A stretch of DNA of 64,000 nucleotides from Buxus sempervirens (lineage: Eukaryota; Streptophyta; Magnoliopsida; Buxales; Buxaceae). The first letter of the stretch is position 1. Each line of letters begins with the position of its first letter. Under the pieces are notes generated by a model, which saw only the letters and a program-made list of their open reading frames with translations, ran no database searches and was not told where the DNA came from. The position numbers and the translations under genes are program-made. Shown here piece after piece: positions 23,856 through 35,652 of this stretch. The stretch is from assembly GCA_947561395.2 (NCBI GenBank), contig OX387192.1, positions 10,638,221 through 10,702,220 on the forward strand, in the 5' to 3' direction.

Positions 23856-25361
23856 TTACAAGAAGCCTACAATCAGCTCTATAAGGAATTCAATAGAGCT
23901 CAGAAGAAAGTCAAGAAATTGAGTAAAAAATTGAAGGAATCAGATACAGAGAAAAATAAAGCTCTTGCAGAAATAGATTCAATAAACAAAAAGTTACTTG
24001 AAAGACATGCCAAAGAAAATTTTCTGGTAACTTCTTTGACTGAAAAAACTGAAAAATTAAAAGAAAAGGAAGCTCAGATTTCTGCACTTCAAGGTAAAGT
24101 TATTGAACTTGAGAAAGTGTCAAAGTCAATTCAATCTAATGCTTCAAATTTTTCTGCAGGAAATCATCAAATTGATGAGGAATCAACTTCAAAGGAAGTT
24201 CCTGAAAGCTCAAATTCTGCTGAAAATAGAATGAGTGTAAGTAATCAAAATAAGGAATTTTCACAGAAAAATTCTGCTGGAGAAGTAAGCTCAACAGGTA
24301 AATCTTCAAAATCTGAAAAATCTAAATCTGTACAGGTTAGAAAGACTGTTAAATCTGGAAATTTTGAGTCTTCTGAATATAGGTTCATACCTGTGTGCCA
24401 TCATTGCAATAAAAAGGGTCATATAAGACCAAAGTGTTATGTTTTGCATGGTTTTCCCAAGGGAGATTTTGACAGTAAGAGGAAAATAAATCAAAGTCAG
24501 TCCTTGGATTTATATAACAGATTTGATTCCTTGTTGAAATTAACTGAATCATTAAATAAGGAAGTTACAAATCTGTCAAAGAAACTTCCTTCAAAACCTC
24601 AAATTGTTGATGAAGGAACTTCTCAGAAAACTCATGAAAAACAGATTTGGGTTAGAAAAGATGCCTTAGTTGCAAATGTGGTTCATATAGCTTTGAAAGT
24701 TCATGATGTCAACATGTGGTACTTGGATAGTGGTTGTTCAAGACATATGTGTGGACATAAGTCTATGTTTAGTACCTTTGAAGAATATTTTGGTGGAAGT
24801 GTAACATTTGGTGATGGAAGCACTTCTCAAGTCAAAGGTAAAGGAACAGTAACTGGTCCTAATGGAGTTTGTCTAAAAAATGTTTTATTTGTATCTGGTT
24901 TGAAGGCAAACTTAATCAGTATTAGCCAGTTATGTGATTCAAGATTGTTTGTAAATTTTACCAGAAAAGAATGTAAAATTTTGGATAATTCTGGTAGAAC
25001 TGTTCTTATAGGTGTAAGAACAAGTGACAATTATTATGGGATCATTGGAAACAATGAAAAATCTTTAAAATCTTCTGTATGCAATGAAATTGATTTGTGG
25101 CATAGAAGACTTGGTCACATTAACTATAGAGATTTGTCAAAAATCTCTAAATCTGAATTGGTGAGAGGAATTCCCAAGTTTGGGAACAATAAAAAGAAAG
25201 GAATGTGTGGTCCTTGCAATCAAGGAAAGCAAATCAAAGCCACACACAAGAAAACCAACATTGTAGGAACCTCTAGACCATTAGAACTGATTCATATGGA
25301 CTTGATGGGACCTACAAAGACTGAAAGTCTTGGAGAAAAAGGTATATCTTTGTTGCTGTAG
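23856..25361 (+). pseudogene. pol: Copia pol, part 1: spacer, protease, integrase N-part
   Basis: It is in the same frame as the preceding gag after a TAA. A Lys/Glu/Ser-rich coiled-coil-like stretch is followed by a second knuckle-like CHHCNKKGHIRPKC (about 24397), the protease site WYLDSGCSRHM (about 24717; Asp is the catalytic residue), then the GAG-pre-integrase HHCC zinc region (LWHRRLGHINY...CGPCNQGK) and LELIHMDLMGP at the start of the integrase core, which holds the first catalytic Asp. A one-base change near 25340 shifts the frame and ends it at TAG 25361. Confidence 0.9.
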
Positions 25362-27697
25362 ATGACTACAGTAGATACACCTGGGTAAATTTTCTAAGAG
25401 AAAAATCTGAATGTTTTGACTGTTTTAAACAATTGTGCTGTCAAATTCAAGTTGAAAAGAACTTGCAAATAGGGAGGATTGTTAGAATAAGATCTGATCA
25501 TGGGACAGAATTTGAAAATCAGATGTTTTCCAAGTTCTGTGAAGAACAAGGAATTAAACATGAATTTTCTGCTCCTAAGACTCCACAGCAAAATGGAGTT
25601 GTGGAAAGGAAGAATAGAGTTATGCAAGAGATGGCTAGAACCATGATGATAGCCAAGAAAGTGTCAACAAAATTCTGGGCTGAAGCTATAAATACTGCCT
25701 GTTATATAAGTAACAGAGTATATGTCAGATCTGGGTGGAAACAAACTCCTTATGAAATCTGGAAAGGAAAACAGCCAAACTTGAAATATTTTAGAGTTTT
25801 TGGAAGTAAATGTTATATCTTAAGGGACAGAGAAAATCTAGGAAAATTTGATTCTAGAAGTGATGAAGGAATTTTTCTAGGATATTCTTCTTCAAGTAGA
25901 GCTTACAGAGTTTTTAACTTGCAAAAATCTGTTGTAATGGAGTCTATTAATGTGTTAATAGATGATGAAGGAATTGACTGTGAATTTTTGCAGGTTGTAG
26001 ATGAAGAGGATGAAGTCAGAGATGCTTCATCAAGCAATGAAATTGTTCCTCTGACAAAAACTCTCAAAGATCACCCAACTGAGCAAATTGTTGGAAATAT
26101 TTCAGATGGAGTAAGAACAAGACATCAATTACATAATGAGGTAAGATTTTCTTCTTATCTATCTCAATTTAAGCCAAAATCTTATAAGGATGCCTTGTTG
26201 GATGAATCCTGGTTAAATGCTATGCATGAAGAACTAAACCAATTTACTAGAAATAATGTATGGGAATTGGTTGAAAGACCCTCTAATCTGAATGTGATAG
26301 GAACCAAATGGATTTTTAAGAACAAATCTGATGAAAATGGGGTTGTAACTAGAAATAAAGCTAGGCTTGTTGCACAGGGATACACTCAAGTAGAAGGAAT
26401 AGATTTTGATGAAACCTTTGCTCCTGTAGCTAGGTTAGAGTCAATCAGATTACTTTTGTCTATTGCATGCTATTTGAAGTTTAAACTGTTTCAAATGGAT
26501 GTTAAGAGTGCATTCTTGAATGGATATCTGAATGAAGAGGTTTATGTAGAGCAACCTAAAGGATTTGAGGACTCAAATCATCCTAAACATGTTTATAAGC
26601 TGAACAAAGCCTTGTATGGACTCAAACAAGCTCCTAGAGCTTGGTATGAGAGACTCACCTCATTCTTACTTGAATCTGGATTTATGAGAGGAAATGTAGA
26701 TAAAACTCTGTTTATTCAAAGAGAGTCCAAGCATATTTTGATTGCTCAAATCTATGTTGATGACATAGTGTTTGGATCTACTTCTGAAAATCATGCTCAC
26801 TCCTTTGGAGACTTAATGAAGAGTGAATTTGAGATGAGTATGATGGGTGAACTGAATTTTTTCTTAGGACTTCAGATTTATCAATCTCAACAAGGGATTT
26901 TTTTCTCTCAAGCAAAATATGCTAGAAATCTAGTCAAGAGATTCAGTTTAATTCATGCAAAACATGCTAGGACTCCTATGAGTACTAGTTTAAAGCTTGG
27001 AAAAAATGAATCTGTGAAGGATATAGACCCTACCTTGTACAGAGGGATGATTGGAAGTCTTCTGTACTTAACAGTAAGTAGACCTGATATAAGCTTTAGT
27101 GTTGGAGTTTGTGCAAGATATCAGGCTAATCCTAAAGAATCTCATCTAAATGCTGTGAAAAGGATTATAAAGTATGTAAATGGAACTGTTGATCTGGGAA
27201 TCTGGTTCTCCAAAGAAACAAACCCATATCTTACTGGATACACTGATGCTGATTGGGCTGGGTGTATGGATGATAGAAAAAGCACCTCTGGTGGTTGCTT
27301 TTATATGGGCAATAACCTCATTGCTTGGTTAAGCAAAAAGCAAAACTCAGTTTCACTGAGTACAGCTGAAGTAGAGTACATTGCTGAAGGAAGCAGTTGT
27401 ACTCAACTAATTTGGATGAAACAAATGCTATCTGATTATGGTTTAGATCAGGACCAAATGATTCTCTTCTGTGACAATCAAAGTGCCATAAATATTTCCA
27501 AAAATCCTGTTCAACACTCAAGGACTAAACATATAGACATCAGGCATCATTTTATAAGAGAGTTAATTGAAGACAAAACTGTTTTGATTGAATATATATC
27601 TACTGAAAAACAGTTAGCTGATATTTTCACTAAACCTTTAGATCATAACAGATTTGAAACTCTTAGGAAATCCCTAGGAGTATGCTCTCAAAACTAA
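25362..27697 (+). pseudogene. pol: Copia pol, part 2: integrase core, RT, RNase H
   Basis: The longest open part (from 25433) has the integrase residues in RSDHGTEF (Asp) and [11 protein letters not shown] (Glu), so the D,D-35-E core is split from its first Asp by the upstream frameshift. Reverse transcriptase follows with the [10 protein letters not shown] motif and the active-site YVDD at about 26755. RNase H has YTDADWAG and STAEVEYIA. The C-terminus near ADIFTKPL is normal for plant copia, and TAA at 27695 is the natural end. Within this part no internal stop is seen; the element fails only by the lesions upstream. Confidence 0.93.
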
Positions 27698-28940
27698 AAA
27701 TCAGGTTCTGTTTTGAGTTAATTTAGATGTAAAATGATTTACATGTCTGTTCAAAATGAATTTATGTGTTCTTGATACTAAAATCTAAATTCAGGAAGCT
27801 TGAGTCTATGCATATTGACAGAAATGTTGTGTTCTCAACTATCACTTTTGTCTTAAACACCTTTGTGTATTGAAGTTTATTATGTGTTGAAGCTTGGGAT
27901 CTATAGGCTATCACCTTTATGAAAAGAAAAGTTTTGGAAATGGCTGCCATAGAGATTAGAGTGAAAGCCACTGTAATTCTCAAAAAGAAAAAGAGAAAGA
28001 AGGTATATTCTTGGAATGAACTGTAAACTTAGGTTTTTTAAGGGTCAATGCCTTCTACAAGAAGAAAAGAAAAAGAGATCAGAAAAGGCTACCTATCTCT
28101 GATGTGCAAAAGCCACCAAAATGAAGTTTGGGGTATGTCTATACTTTCCAAGTATGATTACACTAAAATAGCCTTCCATATGCATAAAGTGTAACAATCA
28201 AAAATACTTCACACACTACACAAGCAATGTTTCATTAATATGCGTGTGTGCTCAATATCTTGAAGAAAATTTATAGTATGAGAAACTATGAAGGAAATTT
28301 TGGTCATAGATATGAAATGTGTCACATCTGAATTAACCTTGATAGGTTCTTCAAGATCAGTTTTGTGATAAGTACTTCTTAGATTGAATAAAAGTTGATT
28401 ATCTGGATGATTTTTAGTTTAGTTAAAATCTTAGCTTTGTGTTTAGAGGTATGAGTTTTTCATGAAGAATGGTTCAAACTCTTTTTATAAATTTTTGCCT
28501 TGTGAGTGTGTTTTTTCTTGTTTGTGCATGTGCACCTTCTACGTCGCTAGAAGCGTGCCGGTAGCCTTTTCCTTCTTCATGCTTTGGCACCTGCCCTGTT
28601 AAGCGTTGCTGGATGCACGCTGGCAGCGTGTTCTGTTTGTCTATAAAAAGTGAAAATCTGTTTCAATTTTTACCTTTGTTTTTTTCTTGTCTGCGGTGCT
28701 TCTCGCTCCTCGCGTCGTGGTCATTCCTTGCCTTCGTGCTTACCTTCCTTCACCGTGTCCACTGTTCAGGTAAAATTTTTTTACTGTCTTCGTCTTGCTT
28801 CTTCATTTTTTTTTCCTATTACAGTGTTCTTCTCTCGTTCTTCTTAGTTATGGTGTGGAAGATTGTTCTGCCATTAGGGCATTGTCGAGCTTTGCTTGTG
28901 TTCTTCTCTCTCGTCTATTTTTTTTTCTGTTTTTTCCATC
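27698..28940 (+). other. Copia spacer between pol and the third ORF
   Basis: AT-rich DNA without a convincing ORF until a pyrimidine-rich stretch at 28640-28935. GC-rich palindromic motifs like those of the LTR (GCTGGCAGCG) recur at 28545-28630, next to CTATAAAAAG at 28640-28649. This could be an internal promoter or an intron for expression of the downstream ORF, but the sequence does not decide it. Confidence 0.5.
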
Positions 28941-30230
28941 ATGCCTCCCAAGAAGAAGTCTAGAACTGATTCTCCTTCCACCTCCTCTCCACTAGTAAGA
29001 ACCTCACCGGTTGTCTCTTCTCCACCGGTGAGACCCCCTTCCCCTTCTCATTCCTCTGAACCATTCATTGGAAATGGTTTATCTGATTTTACTGAGTTCT
29101 TCAAGCACATGCCACTCCTTTTGGAAAGGGCCATTAAGCTTGATTCCTTTTCTGAATCTCCTCTCTTCTCATTGTTTTCGGACAATGGTTGGAAAAAATT
29201 TGCTTTGATAAGTGGTTTTGCATATCCTGACCTGGTTCGAGAGTTCTATTCGAACCTCCACCATCTTCATTCTGCCAATCAAGGATTTGTCAAGGCCTAT
29301 GTCAGGGGCATCTCTTTCGACTTCTCGAAAGATCTTATCTCTTCTCTTCTTGAACTGCCCCTTGTTGATTCTCCCTCCTTTGACTTCTTTGATTCTCACT
29401 CTGATCCTCCCATGGAGTCAATCATTCCATCTCTTATTGTTCAGGGTGCTCCCACTTCCATAAAAAATAAGCCCAACTATCTTCCTCATGGTTTTCTTCA
29501 AGATCTTCTCCGGATCTTGAATCTGTTTATCTGTGCTTCTCTGGTTCCCTCAGATCATCATTCTGAGATTTCTCACTCTAGAGCTAGACTCATTCATGCT
29601 ATCTGGAACAGAGACAGTATCTGTCTTCTGTCAATCATCTTCAATCAAATCCTTCAGTCTCGGAATTTAAAATCCAAGACTGTTGCTCTTCCATTTGGGA
29701 TTTTCATCTCTTTCATGTGCATTCACCAGGGGATCTTACCTGATCCTGTTGAATTGATCATTCATCCCAAACCTCCCATTGATGCCTCCACTCTCACCCG
29801 AAGCAAACGAGCAAATCCTTTTCGGTTGGCTTCTTCTTCGGAGCCTTCCTCTTCTCCCTCCTCTTTGTCCAGTTCTGATGCTACGGCAATCCTGGACAAA
29901 TTGTCTTCCATGCAAGCCTCCCAGGAGGCTTTCAATTCTGAGGTTAGGGCTCACATGCTCATGATGAGCATGTTCAAATCAGAGACCCAGGAGAAGCTGG
30001 AGAAGCTTGCAAAGGATGTTGACTTTGCTTGTGGCGAGGTGCAAAGGGATGTTGCTGCTCAGCAACGAATGCAAAACGAAGCTGATCATTTTCTGGGCAG
30101 CATTCGAAGAACTCAGTTCGAGATGGATCACAAGCTCTGTTGGTTGCACTCCCGGTCCCAAGATGCTTATCGGCATTACTCCAGAACTTGGGATCTGAAA
30201 CCTCCTTCCAGAAAGGGGGAGTCATTTTGA
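28941..30230 (+). CDS. Sirevirus third ORF (env-like position; putative plant transposon protein)
   Basis: The 429-residue frame is intact, starting MPPKKKSRTDS, a start shared by many plant retroelement third ORFs, so I prefer it to the in-frame ATG at 28896. A Ser/Pro-rich basic N-terminus (residues 1-55) precedes a domain with NGWKKFALISGFAYPDLVREFY, like the 'putative plant transposon protein' (Transposase_32) family, then a Ser-rich linker and a heptad-like coiled coil (about residues 325-400). No signal peptide or clear membrane segment is seen, so an envelope role is not supported by the sequence. Unlike gag-pol it carries no stop or frameshift. Function is unknown. Confidence 0.8.
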   Translation: MPPKKKSRTDSPSTSSPLVRTSPVVSSPPVRPPSPSHSSEPFIGNGLSDFTEFFKHMPLLLERAIKLDSFSESPLFSLFSDNGWKKFALISGFAYPDLVREFYSNLHHLHSANQGFVKAYVRGISFDFSKDLISSLLELPLVDSPSFDFFDSHSDPPMESIIPSLIVQGAPTSIKNKPNYLPHGFLQDLLRILNLFICASLVPSDHHSEISHSRARLIHAIWNRDSICLLSIIFNQILQSRNLKSKTVALPFGIFISFMCIHQGILPDPVELIIHPKPPIDASTLTRSKRANPFRLASSSEPSSSPSSLSSSDATAILDKLSSMQASQEAFNSEVRAHMLMMSMFKSETQEKLEKLAKDVDFACGEVQRDVAAQQRMQNEADHFLGSIRRTQFEMDHKLCWLHSRSQDAYRHYSRTWDLKPPSRKGESF

Positions 30231-30553
30231 TGATGTTGCTGCTGGTGCTGGTTGATGGTTGCTGGTTGAGGATCATCAAGTTGTTTTTTGTTGTTTGTTC
30301 TGTTGGTCTGTGTTTTTTTTGGTTGGTCTTTGGGTTCTGGACGTAGGTTTATGGGGGAGTTTTTTATTTGGCTGAATGTGTATATATTTGCTGAACACTG
30401 TATATTTTGTCTGAATACTGTATATTTTCTCTGAACATGAATGAAATTCTAAATTCTCTCTTATCATGGTGTTTTGAATGTTTAAATGGAATTCTAAATT
30501 TGATAATAAGAACTGTTGTAAGTTTGTTGTCAGGCATTTGCATAGGGGGATAT
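30231..30553 (+). other. Copia 3' untranslated region with purine tracts
   Basis: A GAAAGGGGGAG tract lies at the end of the third ORF (30211-30221) and AGGGGGA at 30544-30550 lies 3 nt before the 3' LTR. More than one polypurine tract before the 3' LTR is known for Sireviruses. The tract next to the LTR would prime plus-strand synthesis. Confidence 0.75.
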
Positions 30554-31775
30554 TGTAAGTGTGAAAACTCACACTCCTTATATGGCAAATGTTTGACAAA
30601 TTATATCCTCTAATAATCTTAAAGATGTGCAGAATCAAAATATAAATTCTATGAATTTTGTAAAGAGAAAAGTGAGGCTGCCACACAGCTACCACGCCGC
30701 TGGTAGCTCAAGGAAATGTAAAGATTTCTAAAGAAAGAACATTTCGTAAATGCACCTGCAAGGAACAACGCCGCTGCCACTCCGCTGGCAGCGCATAAGT
30801 GAGATAGCACTTTGAAAGTAAAGCACGCGTACCAGCTTCGTAAGGCGACGCCGACACGCCACTGGTAGCACAGAGCAAGATTGAAGATCTACAAATCAGC
30901 TGTGCACATGTCGCGTTCCCTCCTGCTAATAGCTCGCTGGCAGCGCGCTCTTAAATGAGTCTATTTGGATGTTAGCGGGATTGAGTTAGCTTCCAGCCGT
31001 CTACCCCGATCGCACCACGACGCCACCAGCGCTCGACGCGATCTGAGATTTCTTCTTTAAATAGACGAGCTGTATTCTTTTTGAATGGACTTTTTCTTTT
31101 GCTTAATCTGTTTTGGATCTTGAGGTGTTCGAGATTCATTCAATTGATCTTTAGAGAGTCAGTGATCGAGTGAGGGGGAGATCTGAGAGAGATCACCTGG
31201 AATTGAAGATTGAGGATTCTTCTTCGGTTCAGAACTTCACTTGATCGTGAGATCTCCTGGATTGGTGATCGACCTTATTTGATGCATAGGTGGATTCCTA
31301 TTGCATTGGATCATCTCAGTGGACTCTGAGGTGATTGTCACGATCTGGATTGATCGTGAATTGCAGCTTGTGGATTCAAGCTGTGTTGCAGTTCGTGGAT
31401 TCGAACTGTGGATCGAGATTGATCGTCTCTTGCAGCTTATGGATTCAAGCTATGTTGCAGTTCGTGGATTCGAGCTGTGAATCTGGATAGATCGTGATTT
31501 GCAGCCTGTGGATTCAGGTTGTGCTACAGTTCGTGGATTCGAGCTGTGGATTGCTGTTGAGTGAGTTCAATTGTAAAGGTTAAGTGTGTTTCCCTTTGTA
31601 ATTGACTTTCATTCAATAGTGGAGTTTCTAAGGGTTAGTCGCCTCATATAGACTCGAGGTTTTTCCTGGATCTGGATTCAGGTTTCCTCGTATAATCTCT
31701 GTGTGTTGTTTCCACATTGTTAAGTTTTTAATTGTTGTAGATCGTGGACCTTTAGAGTAGTCCTCTACTCTTTCA
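30554..31775 (+). repeat. 3' LTR of copia element
   Basis: Partner of 21471-22690, same ends, preceded by the purine tract and followed by the TSD ATTCT. Differences from the 5' LTR are spread along its length. Confidence 0.95.
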
Positions 31776-32618
31776 ATTCTGTTATTGGGAATTTACTTTG
31801 AGAATGTATCCCTGAGAACTCCATGTTGGAGTGGGTTGGTCCTAAGTGACCCATGCTATGTATTTGATTACCTTGGGCTATATGTGTTGGTTTGCATGTT
31901 GGTTTTCATGTTGGACTAAATTGATGGCTTGATTTTATTTGCTAATCTATCTTGTCTTGGATCCATGTCTTAAGCTTAGTAATGTAATGTGTTGGCTTTA
32001 TTGATGTATTTACATGGCCATGAGTGTTGTCACAACCAGTGTAGAGCAGCCCATATCCTTGTATAGGCCGAGTTATCAATATCGAAACCTGGAGTAGGCT
32101 GGCATTGGATGACGAAACCCTGAGTAGGCCATCATTTCAGAATCCAAAATCATGAGTAGGACGGATTGTGTACATGGAGGCTTGGATGTTGCTTCGGCAT
32201 GCGGATTACCCAATTACAGTGAACTACATGACATTGGTCATACTGTTATTTGATTTCCGATACTTGGATTATTACTTGATTATCTTTGTTAACGTGATTA
32301 TATGGGTTTAACGGAATTCTTTATATTAGAATTGGTTTGTTAGGGATTATCTTTATTATGGCATGATTTTAGAAATGTGATAAAATGTTTTAGCATGCAT
32401 GTGCTACTTTCTGGGATATTCGTATCTCATTACGTGTTGTTTTGTTTTGGTTTTCTGATACTCTTGGTGAGGATCCAACTACCTGCAGCCTTGTATAGGG
32501 AGGAGGATTACTACCTTCCATAGACTTTGTAGGTTATATTGATGGATTTGGAACTATTAAACCTTGTAATTGGTTAGGATTTGTTTGGTATCAGATTTGA
32601 TTAGATATGATTACCTTC

Positions 32619-32797
32619 AAGGGCACCAGGACATGACACCAACCGATGTTGGGATTTGAGACATGATATCCAAGATTTGAATGACACCGGCAAACTCACC
32701 GTGGACCCTCCAGCTCCAACCAACACACCAGCCACTGCAGTGACTCAAAACCCTCTTCTAGATCACAAGGGGTCATCTTCAAGCAGGACAAGTTGAA
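32619..32797 (+). pseudogene. Tat-like Ty3/gypsy gag C-terminal fragment
   Basis: The open frame APGHDTNRCWDLRHDIQDLND, then PPAPTNTPAT...TQNPLLDHKG, matches the end of Gag in Tat-like elements, where a GHDT-CW-L-H-IQDLID block precedes a Pro/Asn-rich tail. It ends at a stop near 32797 without protease or RT following. It follows the broken end of LTR-A5 directly. Confidence 0.65.
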
Positions 32798-35652
32798 AAA
32801 AATTAGGCAAGGTTAAAAGGTGAAACCAACTCTCGGATGCGGTTCTTCTCCAAGTCCATCATTTCCAAGCTAAGTTAAATTTTAATTTTTTGCATCGACC
32901 ATTCCGGGCGGGATCGGTCATTTTGTAAGTGTTTTTGCATACTTTTACTTTCATGCAAACTTAAAAAAAAAAAAAACCTTTTGAAAAAAAATAATAAAAG
33001 AAAAAAATTGTAAGTTCTCAGTCAATGATGACATCGCTCTGAGACCACCACCCTTTTGGCCCGACCATGATCATGGAAAGATGCCAAGTTGCTCAAAGGT
33101 GTCTTCAACTGGGTGGAAGATACTGCTCCCATGAGAACCCTTACTAAGCCACTGGCAATCCTTTCCTGATCCAAACCATGATTTTCCTTCCACACCTATC
33201 TTTACATTGGGGCAGAGCGATCCCTGAGAGGAAAGAGAAAAAAAAAGTGCCTAAACCAGCTAAGGGTCAAAGTTGGCTTTAGCATCGTGTCTTTGAGAAA
33301 GGATGAAAGGCCATCTTCATGCATCCTGAATCAAGAATAGCTAGTCAAACACTTCGGGCTTGTTCGTGTTATTCAAATACCGATGTTGTGTCTAGCCACC
33401 CCACACTGGAGCAGAGCCAAAAAGAATAAGAACAAAGGAAGAAAACAATTCCTGAAATAAATTTGCATCGAATATTTAAACCAAGTTGTCACAATTTCTG
33501 CAAAATGATGAAAGGCCATCCTTGCTTTAATCTGTCAAGTCTTCAAAACAGAATCCCTAGTCAAATCAGTTGAGCCTAATTTCTTTCTTCTAACCCATTG
33601 AGTCATGAGCCCTAAATACAGTGCTTGGTATGAAAGAAGAAAAAAAGAAAGGACATGGATGTGCAAAAATAAAACAAAATAGAAAGCACACTAGGGCATA
33701 CCAATCAAGGCGGACACCCAAAGCAAAGGAAAGAAAAAGCCAAGGAAAAGGCGAAGGTCGCAAAAGACCCAAAAAGAAAATAAAAGAAAATGTAAAGGCA
33801 TTGACAAGGCCCAAGCAGTCAAGAAAAAGGGCAAAACATGAGTCAACCCATTTGTAAAACTTTGAGCCATCTTCCCCTTCTTTCAGAAACTAAGACCTTA
33901 AACTTCCTTTCGTCCTATGAGAATGTCCTTTTTGATTGCAGAAAATATGACATTTGGATCTATGTAGATCAGTGATAAAGGAATTCAAAAGAAGAATTAG
34001 TTTCAACAAGACACAAACCGTTAACCTAAGAAACACAAGAACTTGAGACTTATATCCCATCATTTCTTAGACTTAAAACTCAGCCGATGTTTCGTCCTAT
34101 TTTTAAAGACCTCTTGGATCTAAGGGGCATGATGCATAAAAGTCAGTTTAAACCCTCAAACTGGGGTAGGCACTAACCCCTAGGAGAAAAAGAAAAGGGC
34201 AAGCCTTCAATTGCAAAATCTTGAAACCACCCTAAGACTGGTCAATGTGAGAAAAATCAAAACTGGGGCTAGGAATGCCTTGAGACGTCCCTCATTTTAA
34301 GCCATTGTAGAACCTTTGAGAGCCAATGACGGCACAAGTCAAGAAATTCATGAGAAAGCGTGTTAGGCACACTGTTCCAAAACACCTCAATAAGGTAATT
34401 TACCATGGTCCTTTGAAGCACTTGCACAAAGTTTCAAAAAAAAAAAAGGTTTAAAAAAAAAAGAAAAAAATGTTTCATTTCATTCCTATGCATTCACACA
34501 CAAAAATAAAAACCAAGTAAGCCACAAGTACTTACATTTTGAATTTCAGATACCTCACTACTATCTTGAGAAATGTGTAGGTCCATGCAAGGCGAGAAAT
34601 CAAATGGTTCTGATACTAGAGCTAAAAACAAAAAGGAGCAAACGGGAAATGGGAAATAGAAGCAAACAAGGGGAATCCACCACAAAGAAGATGAGTACAC
34701 TCAAAGGACACATGAGCTTCTCATCCAAGACTCCACCAGAGAATGCCGAAAAGAAAGCAACAGAGGTGACACCTTCCTCTACAAATCCCCAGTGGAGTTT
34801 CCTCATTGAGAGGAAGTGTTACCCAACAGAAGAAGAGCACCAATTGAAGGGAGAGACATTGTCAAAACATGAGAACCTCAGATAGGCGAAAGAACGGCGC
34901 CATTCTATATAGAGAAACACTGGGCAAAACAGAATGACAGATGAGAAGGCTCTCATAAAATTCCCAGAAGAGTTTTCCTTTAAACGGGAGTCTCACCAAT
35001 CCCCAGTGGAGAATCATCAAGGACAATAAAGCTCAGGCATGCTCAAGAACAAGAGGAATGAAGACTTATAGGGCAAAGAAGGCCCTCATGTAATTTTCAT
35101 TTTCCCACTTTTGTATCATAGGATATGAACCAGGATTCGAAGCTCTTCGATGTGCTAGATAGCAGTGACTCTTAAACCCTTTAGAAGCCAAATAGAGTTG
35201 AGGGCTAGTGCAACTACATGGGGGATAAAGAACTTCAAACTTCAAAAAAAAAAATTATAAGTCTGAAAGGATAAAAGAAGAAGTCAAAAATCAAAGCACC
35301 TAAAAGCTTTAATAAAACAAACAAGAGGAAAAGAACATTGTTGAAGCACTTTTGCATCAACGCCGAAACAAGTCGGTGAGTCTAAGTCCAACTCATTCTT
35401 TTCAACTGAAACTAAAAAGGGGGGGGGGGGGGGGGGGGGGGACAATTCCAAACACCTAATGGCAAGGAAACTCCCCATAACTTGGAAGTGAGCCAAAGCA
35501 ATACGGAGCTTGCACCGGCACTTCCACATTTTTTAAAACATTAAAGGACGTGACTCATCAATTATGTCGACAAAAATGCAAAGTGCAAAAACAGGGTTTT
35601 TTTTTATTCTTTGTTGTTCATCACCAAGGTGACTCTGACAAAGAGGAGCAGC
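32798..35652 (+). other. Noncoding interior of a Tat-like (possibly non-autonomous) element
   Basis: About 2.9 kb without a credible coding frame: A-rich, with phrases that recur imperfectly such as GATGAAAGGCCATC near 33302 and 33507 and CCCCAGTGGAG near 34787 and 34998. A run of 23 G lies at 35419-35441. It leads into LTR-B3 through a purine-rich ACAAAGAGGAGCAGC. A gag piece followed directly by long noncoding DNA and a 3' LTR suggests a deletion derivative or a non-autonomous large element. Confidence 0.5.

Larger units (their letters stand above)
21471..31775 (+). mobile_element. Complete Ty1/copia element, Sirevirus-like, 10.3 kb
   Basis: Two LTRs (1220 and 1222 bp), a perfect 5-bp TSD ATTCT (21466-21470 and 31776-31780), a tRNA-Met primer site, gag-pol in the order protease-integrase-RT-RNase H, an extra ORF downstream of pol and a purine tract next to the 3' LTR. 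Size, long LTRs and the additional downstream ORF fit the Sirevirus (SIRE/Maximus) group. The LTRs differ at roughly 30 or more sites by eye. Gag-pol carries two frameshifts and one stop, so this copy is not autonomous. Confidence 0.96.
19899..32618 (+). mobile_element. LTR-A5, split by the copia element, 3' end missing
   Basis: It starts TGTAAAACCCCAGATTC at 19899, has TATAAATAGG at 20250 and donors at 20479 (GTAAGG) and 20662 (GTAAGTAGCACC). It holds a GC-rich CGCCTAGGCGACC block at about 20935-21075. After the copia element (21471-31775) it resumes with the stem-loop array (32030-32165) and the GATATTCGTATC hairpin. The acceptor position near 32458 reads CTG instead of CAG. The terminal GGGGCGTTACA is absent; sequence changes to a Tat-like gag near 32618, so the right end is approximate. 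Confidence 0.7.

Noticed and set aside
28613..28995. Hydrophobic frames before the copia third ORF
   Set aside because: They translate a T-rich leader; hydrophobicity reflects composition. Not accepted as a signal peptide or envelope segment.
28941..30230. Viral envelope protein in the copia element
   Set aside because: Position is env-like but no signal peptide, cleavage site or membrane anchor is visible; the domain resembles plant transposon proteins.
33590..34885. Lys-rich or mixed frames in the noncoding interior (33621-33857, 34604-34885)
   Set aside because: Composition of A-rich DNA; no motif, no start context, no family.
35284..35529. Minus-strand frame with a proline run
   Set aside because: The proline run is the G homopolymer read on the other strand; nothing else supports coding.
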